64,000 nt of DNA, from the NCBI RefSeq assembly GCF_014635345.1, contig NZ_BMCU01000004.1, forward strand, positions 124,001 to 188,000, written 5' to 3'. Origin of the DNA: Rhodococcoides trifolii (lineage in GTDB: Bacteria; Actinomycetota; Actinomycetes; Mycobacteriales; Mycobacteriaceae). A program made the translations under genes and the position numbers. The notes under the pieces are model-generated. The model was not told where the DNA came from. It worked only from the letters and a program-made list of their open reading frames with translations, and searched no databases. Shown here in pieces: positions 34,806 through 44,556 of this stretch; positions within the stretch are counted from its first letter, which is position 1; every line of letters starts with the position of its first letter.

Positions 34806-37132
34806 CGCCGCACAGCGGTGAGGACGGCGTCGAGCACACGCACGGCGCCGTCCTTGTCCAGTGGTTCGTTTCCGTTGCCGCACTTGGGTGATTGCACGCA
34901 CGACGGGCAGCCGCTCGCGCACTCGCACGAGAAGATGGCTTCTCTCGTCGCGCCGAGCCAATCGGCGATGACGGCATGGCCGCGGTCGGCGAATCCTGCG
35001 CCCCCGTCGTATCCGTCGTAGACGAACACCGTGGGCAGGCCGGTGTCCTGGTGCAGTGCGGTCGAGACGCCGCCGATGTCCCAGCGATCGCACGTCGCAA
35101 CGAGCGGCAGCAATCCGATGGCGGCGTGCTCGGCGGCGTGCAGCGACCCTGGGAATCGTGCCGGCTCGATTCCGCTGGCCTCCAACAACTCCGGGGTGAT
35201 CGTGTACATCACGGCGCGTGTGTTGAGGCGCTGGACGGGCATGTCCAGGTCGACGGAATCGAGCACCTCGCCGGACGGGAGTCGGCGCAGGTAGCTCACC
35301 ACCTGGTGGCTCACCTCCACCTGCACCAGAGCAACCGTCACCTCGCCGTAGTTGCGGGCGTCGTGCACGTCCTCGATGACGATCTCGGTGACCTCGCGCG
35401 CCGACGTCGTCCATTCCGGTTCCTCGGGGTGGACGAGTGCGAGGTGGTCGTCGAAATCGAGCGAGTCGACGACGAACGTCTCGCCCTGGTGAATGTGGAC
35501 TGCGCCGGGATGTGTCGTTGCGGGCGCACGGCCGCCGTCGACGGTGCCCAGAACCCGCCCGCTGTGACCGTCGACGATCGAGATCTGCGATCCGATACCG
35601 CCCCGGATGTCCACTGCTGCATGGGGAGTGGCGCCCGCGGTGACATGCCATCCGTGCCGACGTCGACGGATCAGGCCCTGCTCGGCCAGGGATGCGACGA
35701 CGTCCTCCGCATGCCACTCCATGACCTCGGCGTCGGTCAGCGGCAGTTCCAGTGCGGCACAGAGCACCTGAGGGCCCAGCACGTACGGGTTGGTGGGATC
35801 GGTGATCGTCGCCTCGATCGGTTTGTCCAACAATGCCTCTGGGTGGTGCACGAGATAGGTGTCGAGCGGGTCGTCGCGCCCGACCAGGATCACCAGCGAG
35901 CCCTGTCCCCGGCGACCGGACCGCCCTGCCTGCTGCCAGAACGAGGCGACGGTTCCGGGAAAACCGGCGACGACGACAGCGTCCAGGCCGGCGATGTCGA
36001 TGCCGAGTTCGAGGGCATTCGTGGTGGCGACCCCGAGGAGTTGCCCGTCGGACAGTGCCCGTTCGAGAGCTCGTCGATCGTCGGCGAGATATCCGGCCCG
36101 ATATGCGGCAATGCGCTGCGGCAGTGACGGATCGACGTCGGCAAGAAGCCGTTGGGCGCCCAGCGCGGCAAGCTCGGCACCGCGGCGGGACCGGACGAAG
36201 GTCAATGTGCGAGCACCTTCGACCACGAGATCGGCCATGATGCGTGCAGCCTCGGATCCGGCGGCCCGTCGCACGGGAGCGCCGTTCTCACCGGTGATGT
36301 CGAGCAGGGGAGGCTCCCACAGTGCGACGGTGCGCGGGCCGTGTGGGGACCCGTCGTCGGTGATCTCCTCGCACGGCATTCCGATCAGGCGTGACGCTGC
36401 TGCACCGGGTTCGGACGATGTCGCACTCGCGAGTACGAACACCGGATCGCCTCCGTGGCGCGCCACGAGGCGACGCAGTCTACGAATGACCAAGGCGACG
36501 TTGGACCCGAATACTCCGCGGTACGAGTGGCATTCGTCGATCACGACGTACTTCAGATTGCGAAAGAAATGTGCCCATCGCTGATGACCCTTGAGCAGCG
36601 AGATGTGCAGCATGTCGGGATTGGTGAAGATCCACCGCGAATTCGCGCGCGCCCACTGACGTACCTCGAGGGGTGTGTCGCCGTCGTAGTCGCTCGGCCA
36701 GATGGGTGGGAACGCTTGGTCCGCGAGCGTGTCCGTCATGTCGGTCGCGGCCGTCAACTGGTCTGCCCCCAGGGCTTTCGTGGGCGCAAGGTACAACGCG
36801 GTGGCACGCGGATCCGCGGACAGCGTCGTGAGAATCGGCATGCGGTAAGCCAGCGACTTTCCCGACGCGGTCCCCGTCGAGATGACTACGTTCTTGCCCG
36901 CCCACACCAGATTCGCGGCGTCGGCCTGATGGGTCCACGGCGAGGGTATGCCGCACTCGACGAAGACCCGCTCGATGTCGCTCGGCAGCCACTGCGGCCA
37001 AGGGGCATAACGGGACTCACGTCCGGGAAGCTCGGCAGTGAAGGTCAGCGGAGATTCGCCCGACGGGGTGCCCGCGAGTGCTCGGCCGAGAAGCATGCCG
37101 CCGAAAGATTCGGTGGAATGCGGGGCAGTCAC
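34802..37132 (-). CDS. DECH-box helicase with DUF1998 domain (MrfA-like)
   Basis: About 776 residues from GTG 37132; ATG 37096 would shorten it by 12. Superfamily 2 motifs: GTASGKS (87-93), VVIDECH (197-203), then QQAGRSGRRG (motif VI) after the second RecA domain. The C-terminal DUF1998 region has a four-cysteine cluster (CECASGCPSCVQSPKC). This is the actinobacterial helicase that defines the Tad helicase/secretion neighbourhood (Rv3649). Related MrfA helicases act in mitomycin-type DNA repair. Frame stays open far upstream through the csp region, which is not taken as coding. Confidence 0.9.
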   Translation of the reverse strand: MTAPHSTESFGGMLLGRALAGTPSGESPLTFTAELPGRESRYAPWPQWLPSDIERVFVECGIPSPWTHQADAANLVWAGKNVVISTGTASGKSLAYRMPILTTLSADPRATALYLAPTKALGADQLTAATDMTDTLADQAFPPIWPSDYDGDTPLEVRQWARANSRWIFTNPDMLHISLLKGHQRWAHFFRNLKYVVIDECHSYRGVFGSNVALVIRRLRRLVARHGGDPVFVLASATSSEPGAAASRLIGMPCEEITDDGSPHGPRTVALWEPPLLDITGENGAPVRRAAGSEAARIMADLVVEGARTLTFVRSRRGAELAALGAQRLLADVDPSLPQRIAAYRAGYLADDRRALERALSDGQLLGVATTNALELGIDIAGLDAVVVAGFPGTVASFWQQAGRSGRRGQGSLVILVGRDDPLDTYLVHHPEALLDKPIEATITDPTNPYVLGPQVLCAALELPLTDAEVMEWHAEDVVASLAEQGLIRRRRHGWHVTAGATPHAAVDIRGGIGSQISIVDGHSGRVLGTVDGGRAPATTHPGAVHIHQGETFVVDSLDFDDHLALVHPEEPEWTTSAREVTEIVIEDVHDARNYGEVTVALVQVEVSHQVVSYLRRLPSGEVLDSVDLDMPVQRLNTRAVMYTITPELLEASGIEPARFPGSLHAAEHAAIGLLPLVATCDRWDIGGVSTALHQDTGLPTVFVYDGYDGGAGFADRGHAVIADWLGATREAIFSCECASGCPSCVQSPKCGNGNEPLDKDGAVRVLDAVLTAVRR

Positions 37133-37522
37133 GGAAATGTCGGTCTCGATTCTTCTGATCGCGTGGTTTCGGGCGTGTACCAATGGTAGCCAGCAGGGCT
37201 GTCGGACAGCTGTTGGTGCAGGTGAGGGGCCACATCGGTTGAAGGTTGCAGTTGGACGCTCGTTCAAGATCATGTTTTTTGCGAAAAGTGTGTTTGTCGA
37301 CTGTTGCGTGGGCGTTCTACGTGGTTGACTTACCCCCGGTCGCAGTTTCTGTGTTCGCGTAAAGCTCGCAGGATCTATTGTTGCGAGCGCCGTGCTTGGA
37401 AGCTCTGCCTGACGGGGGTGTCGCACCTGATGGGGAATCAAAAGTACTGCGGTCGGAACCGGCCCGATGAGCTGTAAGTGCCGTTCATCGCATCCGGTGT
37501 ACAAGAAGAAGGATAGACAAGC
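37133..37522. other. Regulatory gap between helicase and cspA
   Basis: A 390-bp gap with lower GC than the surroundings. It holds the divergent promoters and probably a long cspA leader. Visible: a palindromic TTTTGCGAAAA at about 37275-37285 and a hairpin GCTCGCA (37364-37370) / TGCGAGC (37382-37388) with an 11-nt loop. An AGAAGAAGGA ribosome site precedes cspA. Cold-shock mRNAs commonly have structured leaders; a thermosensor role here is inferred. Confidence 0.5.
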
Positions 37523-37726
37523 ATGGCACAGGGAACTGTGAAGTGGTTCAACGCCGAAAAGGGCTTCGGCTTCATCGCACCCGAGGACGGTTCTGCTGAC
37601 GTCTTCGTTCACTACTCCGAGATTCAGGGCAGCGGCTTCCGCACCCTCGAGGAGAACCAGCGCGTGGAGTTCGAGGTCGGACAGGGCACCAAGGGCCCGC
37701 AGGCCACTGGCGTTCGCGCGGTCTGA
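37523..37726 (+). CDS. cspA: Cold-shock protein
   Basis: A 67-residue CSD protein. The RNP1 motif KGFGFI (residues 15-20) and RNP2 motif VFVHY (residues 30-34) are present, with the [14 protein letters not shown] start typical of actinobacterial CspA. It binds single-stranded nucleic acid and melts RNA structure. A strong terminator follows at 37736. Synteny with Rv3648c (cspA, beside Rv3647c and topA) is kept. Confidence 0.96.
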   Translation: MAQGTVKWFNAEKGFGFIAPEDGSADVFVHYSEIQGSGFRTLEENQRVEFEVGQGTKGPQATGVRAV

Positions 37727-37735
37727 TCGACCCCT

Positions 37736-37773
37736 CTCGTCCCCCGTCACCGTTCGCGGTGGCGGGGGACGAG
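37736..37773 (+). terminator. Intrinsic terminator of cspA
   Basis: CTCGTCCCCCGTCACC pairs with GGTGGCGGGGGACGAG (15 of 16 plus a G-U pair) around a GTTCGC loop, followed by TTGTTTC. It begins 9 bp after the cspA stop. Confidence 0.88.
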
Positions 37774-37818
37774 TTGTTTCAACTGCAGATTTCGATCACG
37801 GTGCCTTAGTGTCGGTCC

Positions 37819-38403
37819 GTGGGTCAGCTGTCCTTTTTCTCCGCCGAGTCGATGCCGCCTGCGGCCACCGACCTCAGCGGGCTGTTGGCAGGACCCGGCC
37901 AACTGGTCAGCTCCGCCGGCAAAGCGCGTATCTCCGTCGTCGTGGACGACGACTACCGAGCCCTCGCCATCGCCGACATGATCGAGGAGACCGGCCTCGA
38001 CGCCGAGATCACCCGATCCGAAGAGAACCACCCCTTGGTACGCACCGGCGCCGTCGACAATCTGCGCGCACTGGCCACGCAGTGGACCAAGGGTGCCGTC
38101 AAGTCCGTGCCCGCCGGCTGGGTACCCGGGCCGCGGGAGCTGCGCGGCTGGGTATTGGCGTCCGGGCGCATCGAGGCGGACGGTGAGCGATTCGTGCTCG
38201 GACTCGACCCGCACGCACCCGACACTCACTCCACGCTCGTCCAGTCGCTGATGAGGGCGGGCATCGCACCGACCTTGGTGGGAACCCGCGGCACCACTCC
38301 GGCGCTGCGCATCACCGGTCGTCGAAGGTTGACGCGACTGCTCGAGAACATCGGTGACCCGCCCCCGGGGGCCGAAAACGCAGGTGGCTGGCCCCGGGTC
38401 TGA
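37819..38403 (+). CDS. Conserved actinobacterial protein (Rv3647c-like)
   Basis: A 194-residue soluble protein found between cspA and topA across mycolate actinobacteria. Seen: MGQLSFFSAESMPP at the N-terminus, an alternating ISVVVDDDYRALAIADMIEETGLDAEI region and a C-terminal ALRITGRRRLTRLLENIG basic helix that might contact nucleic acid. No known catalytic motif. GTG start at 37819. Function unknown; the constant link to topA suggests a DNA-related role. Confidence 0.78.
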   Translation: MGQLSFFSAESMPPAATDLSGLLAGPGQLVSSAGKARISVVVDDDYRALAIADMIEETGLDAEITRSEENHPLVRTGAVDNLRALATQWTKGAVKSVPAGWVPGPRELRGWVLASGRIEADGERFVLGLDPHAPDTHSTLVQSLMRAGIAPTLVGTRGTTPALRITGRRRLTRLLENIGDPPPGAENAGGWPRV

Positions 38404-38539
38404 GGGCGATTCGTCGGTCCTGTGACGTACGGTGCTGCGCGGTGTCGGGTGGCAATCGTGGTTGTATGTCAGTCTGTAGTGAGTTGGCGCAGGTCGATCT
38501 GCGCCCGGATACGGGTTTTCCAGGAAGGTTCGGCACCAG

Positions 38540-41491
38540 GTGGCAGCAGGGGACAACAAGACGAGCGGTTCGACGGGAACTGGCAATGTGCGCCGTCTCG
38601 TCATCGTCGAGTCACCCACGAAGGCCAAGAAGATCGCGCCCTACCTCGGTAAGAACTACGTGGTCGAGGCGTCGGTGGGTCATATTCGTGACCTTCCGCG
38701 TGGTGCCGCCGACGTCCCGGCCAAGTACAAGGGTGAGTCCTGGGCTCGCCTCGGTGTCGACGTGGACCACGACTTCGAAGCCCTCTATGTCGTCAGCCCC
38801 GAGAAGAAGGGGAAGGTTGCCGAGCTCAAGTCGCTCCTGAAGGACGCCGATGAGCTCTACCTCGCGACCGACCCCGACCGCGAGGGTGAAGCCATCGCCT
38901 GGCACCTTCTCGACACGCTCAAGCCGAAGATTCCGGTTCGCCGGATGGTGTTCCACGAGATCACCGAGTCGGCCATCCTCGCCGCCGCGCAGGACACTCG
39001 CGATCTCGACACCGATCTCGTCGACGCCCAGGAAACACGCCGCATCCTCGACCGCCTGTACGGCTACGAGGTCAGCCCCGTGCTGTGGAAGAAGGTCATG
39101 CCGAAGCTGTCGGCGGGCCGTGTGCAGTCCGTCGCGACGCGCGTCATCGTCCAGCGCGAGCGTGAGCGCATGGCGTTCCGTACCGCCGGATACTGGGACA
39201 TCTCGGCACAGCTCGACGCCGGGGAGACGGCGTCGCCGCGCAGTTTCGCTGCCCGTCTGGTCAATGTCGACGGTAATCGCGTGGCGTCCGGCCGCGATTT
39301 CGGAGCCGACGGACTGCTGAAGTCCGACGGCGTCACCGTTCTCGACGAGGCCCACGCACGACGGTTGGCGGAGGCGCTCGACGGCGTCGATCTCACCGTC
39401 GCGTCGGCGGAGAGCAAGCCGTACACGCGTCGCCCGTACGCGCCGTTCATGACGTCGACTCTGCAACAGGAGGCCGGCCGCAAACTGCGGATGTCCTCCG
39501 AGCGCACCATGCGCATCGCGCAGCGGTTGTACGAGAACGGCTACATCACCTACATGCGTACGGACTCGACGAACTTGTCGGCGACGGCGATCGACGCCGC
39601 CCGTCGTCAGGCCGGGGAGCTCTACGGGCCCGAATACGTCCACGACACCCCCCGTCAGTACACCCGCAAGGTCAAGAACGCGCAGGAGGCGCACGAGGCC
39701 ATCCGCCCCGCCGGCGACTCGTTCGCGACGCCGGGTCAGCTGCACAGCAATCTCGACACCGACGAATTCCGTCTGTACGAACTGATCTGGCAGCGCACCG
39801 TCGCGTCGCAGATGGCGGATGCGCGCGGAACCACACTCTCCCTTCGTATTTCGGGTACCGCCGGAACGGGCGAAGAGTGCACGTTTGCCGCGTCGGGCCG
39901 CACCATCACCTTCGCCGGCTTCCTGAAGGCGTATGTGGAGAGCGTGGACGATCAGGCGGGCGGCCAGTCCGACGACGCCGAGTCGCGGCTACCCGTGCTG
40001 GAGAAGGGTCAAGCCGTCACGGCGACCCAACTCGATCCCGACGGTCACACCACCAACCCGCCCGCCCGCTTTACCGAAGCGTCGCTCATCAAGACGCTCG
40101 AGGAATTGGGAATCGGTCGCCCATCGACGTATTCGTCGATCATCAAGACCATCCTCGACCGTGGATACGTCTACAAGCGCGGCAGCGCACTGGTGCCCGC
40201 GTGGGTGGCGTTTGCCGTAACCGGTTTGCTGGAAGCACATTTCGGTCGGTTGGTGGACTTCGACTTCACCGCCGGAATGGAAGACGACCTCGACGCGATC
40301 GCCGGCGGACGCGAACAGCGCGGACACTGGTTGTCCGGCTTCTACTTCGGCGGAGACTCCGGAGTCGAAGGCTCCGTTGCCCGTTCGGGTGGCCTCAAGA
40401 AGATGGTCGGGCAGAACCTCGAAGAGATCGACGCGCGCGAGATCAACTCGATCCGCCTGTTCGACGACGACCAGGGACGCGAAGTTCACGTACGCGTCGG
40501 ACGTTTCGGTCCGTATCTGGAGCGGATGGTCAGAAACGACGACGATCCCGACGGCGACCCGATCTCGCAGCGCGCCAACCTCCCCGACGATCTGCCGCCC
40601 GACGAGCTGACGCTCGAGTACGCCGAGAAGCTGTTCTCGACGCCGCAGGAAGGGCGCAAGCTCGGGGCCGATCCGATCACCGGACACGAAATCGTCGCCA
40701 AGGAAGGACGATTCGGTCCGTACGTGACCGAGATCCTGCCCGAGCCCGAAGAACCGGCGCCCGAGCCTGTTCCGGACATCGTCCCGGTCGAGCCCTCCGG
40801 TGGCGGCGGCACCGCGACGAAGACAGCGGTCAAGAAGGCGCCCGCGAAGAAGGCAGCCAAGAAGGCTGCGGCCGTGAAGCCGCGTACCGGGTCGCTGCTC
40901 AAGTCCATGGATCTGGCGACGGTCACGCTCGACGACGCCCTGAAGCTCCTGTCGCTGCCCCGCACCGTGGGCGTCGACCCGGAGTCGAAAGAAGAGATCA
41001 CGGCGCAGAACGGTCGATACGGTCCTTATCTGAAGAAGGGCACGGACTCTCGCTCGCTCGCGACCGAGGACCAGATCTTCACGGTCTCGCTCGAAGAGGC
41101 GCTGAAGATCTACTCCGAGCCCAAGCGTCGCGGAGGGCAGGGTGCCGCCAAGCCACCTCTGCGCGAGCTGGGTACCGACACGGTCAGCGGCCAGCCGATG
41201 GTGATCAAGGACGGCCGCTTCGGCCCCTACGTCACCGACGGTGAGGCCAACGCGAGCCTGCGCAAGGGTGACGAGGTCGCGACCATCACGGACGAGCGGG
41301 CGATGGAACTGCTCGCCGACCGTCGCGCCCGCGGCCCGGTGAAGAAAAAGGCCACGACCAAGAAGGCACCGGCGAAGAAGGCCCCAGCCAAGAAAGCTGC
41401 GGCCAAGAAGACCCCCGCCAAGAAGGCGCCCGCGAAAAAGGCGGCGGCCAAGAAGACTTCAGCGAAGAAGGCCCCGCCCGCCGAGTCCTGA
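38540..41491 (+). CDS. topA: DNA topoisomerase I
   Basis: A 983-residue type IA topoisomerase. The Toprim domain starts at [12 protein letters not shown] (about residues 19-30) and has the DPDREGE-type metal site near 113-119. The active tyrosine lies in [11 protein letters not shown] near residue 337. Instead of zinc fingers the C-terminus has four repeated LG/GRFGPY-type topoisomerase C-terminal repeats and ends in a long lysine tail of repeated AKKAPAKK units (about 935-980), as in mycobacterial TopA. It relaxes negative supercoils. GTG start at 38540 with AGGAAGG upstream. Confidence 0.96.
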   Translation: MAAGDNKTSGSTGTGNVRRLVIVESPTKAKKIAPYLGKNYVVEASVGHIRDLPRGAADVPAKYKGESWARLGVDVDHDFEALYVVSPEKKGKVAELKSLLKDADELYLATDPDREGEAIAWHLLDTLKPKIPVRRMVFHEITESAILAAAQDTRDLDTDLVDAQETRRILDRLYGYEVSPVLWKKVMPKLSAGRVQSVATRVIVQRERERMAFRTAGYWDISAQLDAGETASPRSFAARLVNVDGNRVASGRDFGADGLLKSDGVTVLDEAHARRLAEALDGVDLTVASAESKPYTRRPYAPFMTSTLQQEAGRKLRMSSERTMRIAQRLYENGYITYMRTDSTNLSATAIDAARRQAGELYGPEYVHDTPRQYTRKVKNAQEAHEAIRPAGDSFATPGQLHSNLDTDEFRLYELIWQRTVASQMADARGTTLSLRISGTAGTGEECTFAASGRTITFAGFLKAYVESVDDQAGGQSDDAESRLPVLEKGQAVTATQLDPDGHTTNPPARFTEASLIKTLEELGIGRPSTYSSIIKTILDRGYVYKRGSALVPAWVAFAVTGLLEAHFGRLVDFDFTAGMEDDLDAIAGGREQRGHWLSGFYFGGDSGVEGSVARSGGLKKMVGQNLEEIDAREINSIRLFDDDQGREVHVRVGRFGPYLERMVRNDDDPDGDPISQRANLPDDLPPDELTLEYAEKLFSTPQEGRKLGADPITGHEIVAKEGRFGPYVTEILPEPEEPAPEPVPDIVPVEPSGGGGTATKTAVKKAPAKKAAKKAAAVKPRTGSLLKSMDLATVTLDDALKLLSLPRTVGVDPESKEEITAQNGRYGPYLKKGTDSRSLATEDQIFTVSLEEALKIYSEPKRRGGQGAAKPPLRELGTDTVSGQPMVIKDGRFGPYVTDGEANASLRKGDEVATITDERAMELLADRRARGPVKKKATTKKAPAKKAPAKKAAAKKTPAKKAPAKKAAAKKTSAKKAPPAES

Positions 41492-41597
41492 GTGCTGCGA
41501 CGCCGCATCGGTGTCGTGATACGACCGTCACGGAATCGTGAGCGAAGCTACGCAGTATTTGCCCTCGGAGGGTCTCGGTGGTGAATACCGTCGCAGC

Positions 41598-42047
41598 ATG
41601 ACTACGACACTGCGTGCCTCGGGACTGCGTGCCTCGGGCACACGATCGCCGAAGCTGGTACGAATTCTTGCTGCGCTCGCCGTCACCGCGGCCGCCCTCT
41701 TCGCGGGTTCCGGGATGGCCAGTGCCGACGAATGGCCGCCGGTGCCCGCCGAGCCGAGTCCGTCGGTGCCATTCGAGACGAAAGGCTTCCTGACGCCGAC
41801 CGATCCGAACTATTGGAACCCGCTCGTGGCGGAGAACCGTTTGACGTCGCCGTTCGGCACATCCACCCGGATCGTGTGCACTGCGTTCCACGGTGTCTAC
41901 ACCGGTTGCTGGCAGGCTGATGAACGGGGCAATCCGCACAAGCTCGTCGCCCTGCCGTTCAACTTCCCGAGCATCACCGGGTGGTCGCTTCCCGGGGGCG
42001 GTCCGGCCCACTTCGTCTACCCCGGCTTCATCCCCGGTATCGGCTGA
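41598..42047 (+). CDS. Small secreted protein, unknown function
   Basis: A 149-residue protein. A long signal peptide (helix about residues 22-41) ends in AGSGMASADE, so Sec export and cleavage after ASA are likely. The mature part, about 105 residues, is proline/glycine-rich with aromatic residues and two cysteines (residues 95 and 102) that could form a disulfide. The N-terminal leader contains a 15-bp tandem duplication giving LRASGLRASG. Start ATG 41598. The 3' end overlaps the convergent hydrolase gene by 31 bp. Not recognised. Confidence 0.7.
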   Translation: MTTTLRASGLRASGTRSPKLVRILAALAVTAAALFAGSGMASADEWPPVPAEPSPSVPFETKGFLTPTDPNYWNPLVAENRLTSPFGTSTRIVCTAFHGVYTGCWQADERGNPHKLVALPFNFPSITGWSLPGGGPAHFVYPGFIPGIG

Positions 42048-42670
42048 TCTCGGGCGCCGAGCAGGCCCAGCGACTCCTCCAGCGTGAGGACGTCGGCGTA
42101 TTTGGCCTGGAGGTCCAGCAAGTTCTGCTGGTGCATCCCCGGTTCCCGGTCTCCGCATGCATCGGACACCACCAGAGGCCGGAATCCGTGCTGCAGTGCG
42201 TCGGTGGCGCTCGCGCGGATGCAGCCGCTGGTGGTGAGACCGCAGATGTAGAGAGTGTCGATACCGCGCGCGGTCAACGTCGCGGCGAGCGAGGTTCCGA
42301 AGAACGCGCTGGCGTACTGCTTCGTCACCACCGTCTCGCCCGCGAGCGGCCGAGGCGCCGGCGGGAAGTCGCCGAGTGCGGATCCCTCCTCGAAGACGGT
42401 CAACGCCGGGATCTTCGTCATGAACAGCCCGCCGTCGACGCCGCCCGGTTGGTAGCTGACGCGAGTGAAGACGACCGGGACACCGGCGCCTCGTGCCGCG
42501 GCCACCAACGTCGCCGCGGCCGCGACGGCGTCGTCGACAGGAGCGCGCAGCGGCGAGCCGTCGACGAGATACGCCTGCACGACGTCGACCACGAGCACCG
42601 CCGGACTGCGGCCCGGCCCGAGGTCCCCCGCGAAGCCCGACTCCCGGTACGAGCCCAGGGTGTCGCTCAC
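42017..42670 (-). CDS. Isochorismatase-family amidohydrolase (N-carbamoylsarcosine amidase-like)
   Basis: A 217-residue cysteine hydrolase. The triad is Asp in AVLVVDVVQAY, Lys in VTKQYASAFFG and Cys in LTTSGCIRAS. The N-terminal YRESGFAGDLGPG...LVDGSPL pattern is closest, from memory, to N-carbamoylsarcosine amidases and maleamate amidases rather than isochorismatases. Last gene of the hyu operon; its GTG overlaps the hyuB stop (GTGA). It could remove the carbamoyl group produced by ring opening of a hydantoin. Confidence 0.82.
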   Translation of the reverse strand: MSDTLGSYRESGFAGDLGPGRSPAVLVVDVVQAYLVDGSPLRAPVDDAVAAAATLVAAARGAGVPVVFTRVSYQPGGVDGGLFMTKIPALTVFEEGSALGDFPPAPRPLAGETVVTKQYASAFFGTSLAATLTARGIDTLYICGLTTSGCIRASATDALQHGFRPLVVSDACGDREPGMHQQNLLDLQAKYADVLTLEESLGLLGARDQPIPGMKPG

Positions 42671-44556
42671 GCGCGCAACGCCTTTCGTACGTCGACCGGT
42701 GGACGGGGCGCGGGCAGTCCGGTCTCTTCGAGGCATCGCTCGAGGATGACCTCGATGGAGGGCCCCTTGTCGAAGACGTCGATATCGCCACGCTCGGTCG
42801 CCATCGTCTTGCGTCGACCGGCGGACGCGTCGGAGTCGACGACACCGTTCGAGTCGCAGACCACCCCGTAGCCCGCCAACGCTCCGTCGGGACTCACCAA
42901 CCCGCGGCGAACCTCGAGTGCGACGAGCTCGGGGTCACGCTCGAGGGGATCTCCCCACCCACCGCCGCCCCACGTCACGAAGTGCAGGACGTCGCCCCGC
43001 GCCACCTCGACGTCGTGGATCTTGCTCGGGAGGATCTCGATGTCACCGGACGCTCGAACAAGCCACTTGCGGCCGCGCGCACCGGGTTTGCCGCCGTTCA
43101 CGCCCCAGGGGTAGGTGAGCCACCGGTCGTCGTGAATGGCGATGGTGCCCGGCTCCTCGAAGTAGTAGGCAACGTCCACGCCGTTGCCGCCGCGATGCAG
43201 ACCGGCGCCACCGGTGTCGGTGACGGTTTCCCAGCGTTCGATGCGGAGCGGGTAGTACGACTCGAGGTACTCACAGGGAATGTTGACGAACGACGGCCAC
43301 AACGAATGACCGTCGGGCCCGTCGCCCATCGGACGCCCGGGGATACCGCCGAAACCGATGGAGTAGAGCTGGAACCACTCCCCGTCGCGGGGCCCGCCGT
43401 CGTAGTGGCCGGAGTACATGAAGTGCGGCGACGAGGAGAAGCCGGCCGCGTTCAAGATCTCGGGGTTGTTCTTGCCCAGCAGCCCACCGAAAAGGTCGAA
43501 GACACGGCCGATTCCGTGATTGCGTCCGTTCAGCGCGGCGGGATACCGCGGTTTCCAGAACGAATCCTCGGGGATCGTCACGTCGATCAGGGGATAGAAG
43601 CCGTCGTTCCACAGGATTTGGGGATCGGCGACCGTGATGACGTAGATGCCGAAGAACATGCGTACGAGATTCTCGTTGATGAAGTAGTTGATCGGACCGA
43701 CCGCCTGCGGTGCGGCCTTGCTGAAGTCGAGATGGATCTTCTCCCCGTGGCGCGTGAGGGTGATCGCGAGTTCGTAAGGCCCGTAACCACATCCGTCGTC
43801 ACAGATGAAGTCGTTGAACTCGATCGTCTCGCCGTCGACGAACAGCATGGCGAGCAGAACCTTCATCGCCTGATAGTTCCGCTCGAGCAGGGCGTCGAGT
43901 GCGGAGAGGTAGACATCGACACCGAACCGGTCGCACAGCTCGACGATGCGCCGAGACGCGGTGGTGCAGGCGGCGACGAGCCCGTTCAGGTCGGCACGAT
44001 TCCAATCGGGCTTGCGGACCTGGTTGAGAATGATGTCGAGTGCGGTCTCGTTGAGCTCACCCTTGCTGTACAGCTTGAAGGGCGGAATGACCACGCCCTC
44101 TTCGAAGATGGTGTGCGCGTCAGTGGGCATCGACGACGGAGTCTTGCCGCCCACGTCGGCCATGTGTCCGAACATCGACGACCAGCCGACGACGCGCCCG
44201 CTGTGGAAGATCGGCAGCACGATCAGCCAGTCGTTGGCATGGCTGATCGCCGCACCGCAGGCGTAGGGATCGGACGTCAGCAGGACGTCGCCTTCGCCGA
44301 CCGTGCCGGCGTAGTTGTCGAGAAGATCGGGCACGGACAGTCCGAACTGGCCGACGACCATCTTTCCGCTCGGGTCGGCGATGAGCGGGAACTCGTCGTG
44401 CTGTTCGCGAATGCCGGGCGACAAGGCGGTCCGGAAGAGCACCTCGTCCATCTCGTAGCGCGCGTTGCGCAGCGCGTTCTCGATGATGTCGAGCGTGATG
44501 GGATCCACCGGAACGGTGGTGAAGGGAGTCGTCGAGGTCTCGATGATGGTGGCCAT
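42667..44556 (-). CDS. hyuB: Hydantoinase/oxoprolinase subunit B
   Basis: A 629-residue HyuB-family protein. It begins DPITLDIIENALRNARYEMDEVL, the family start, and has SHANDWLIVLPIFH near 105-120 and the GGGGWGDPLERDPE motif near the C-terminus. With HyuA it forms an ATP-dependent ring-opening amidohydrolase (5-oxoprolinase, N-methylhydantoinase or caprolactamase) or an acetone-carboxylase-like enzyme. ATG overlaps the hyuA stop (TGATG). The long C-terminal 60 residues beyond the GGGGWGDP motif vary in the family. Confidence 0.9.
   Translation of the reverse strand: MATIIETSTTPFTTVPVDPITLDIIENALRNARYEMDEVLFRTALSPGIREQHDEFPLIADPSGKMVVGQFGLSVPDLLDNYAGTVGEGDVLLTSDPYACGAAISHANDWLIVLPIFHSGRVVGWSSMFGHMADVGGKTPSSMPTDAHTIFEEGVVIPPFKLYSKGELNETALDIILNQVRKPDWNRADLNGLVAACTTASRRIVELCDRFGVDVYLSALDALLERNYQAMKVLLAMLFVDGETIEFNDFICDDGCGYGPYELAITLTRHGEKIHLDFSKAAPQAVGPINYFINENLVRMFFGIYVITVADPQILWNDGFYPLIDVTIPEDSFWKPRYPAALNGRNHGIGRVFDLFGGLLGKNNPEILNAAGFSSSPHFMYSGHYDGGPRDGEWFQLYSIGFGGIPGRPMGDGPDGHSLWPSFVNIPCEYLESYYPLRIERWETVTDTGGAGLHRGGNGVDVAYYFEEPGTIAIHDDRWLTYPWGVNGGKPGARGRKWLVRASGDIEILPSKIHDVEVARGDVLHFVTWGGGGWGDPLERDPELVALEVRRGLVSPDGALAGYGVVCDSNGVVDSDASAGRRKTMATERGDIDVFDKGPSIEVILERCLEETGLPAPRPPVDVRKALRA

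Noticed and set aside
37133-37750. Upstream extension of the helicase frame through the cspA region
   Set aside because: It would run antisense through cspA and its terminator, and the product there has no helicase similarity. The helicase length fits the family without it.
40830-41480. Lysine-rich repeats as a separate repeat element
   Set aside because: They are the C-terminal tail of TopA, a known feature of actinobacterial topoisomerase I, not an independent repeat.
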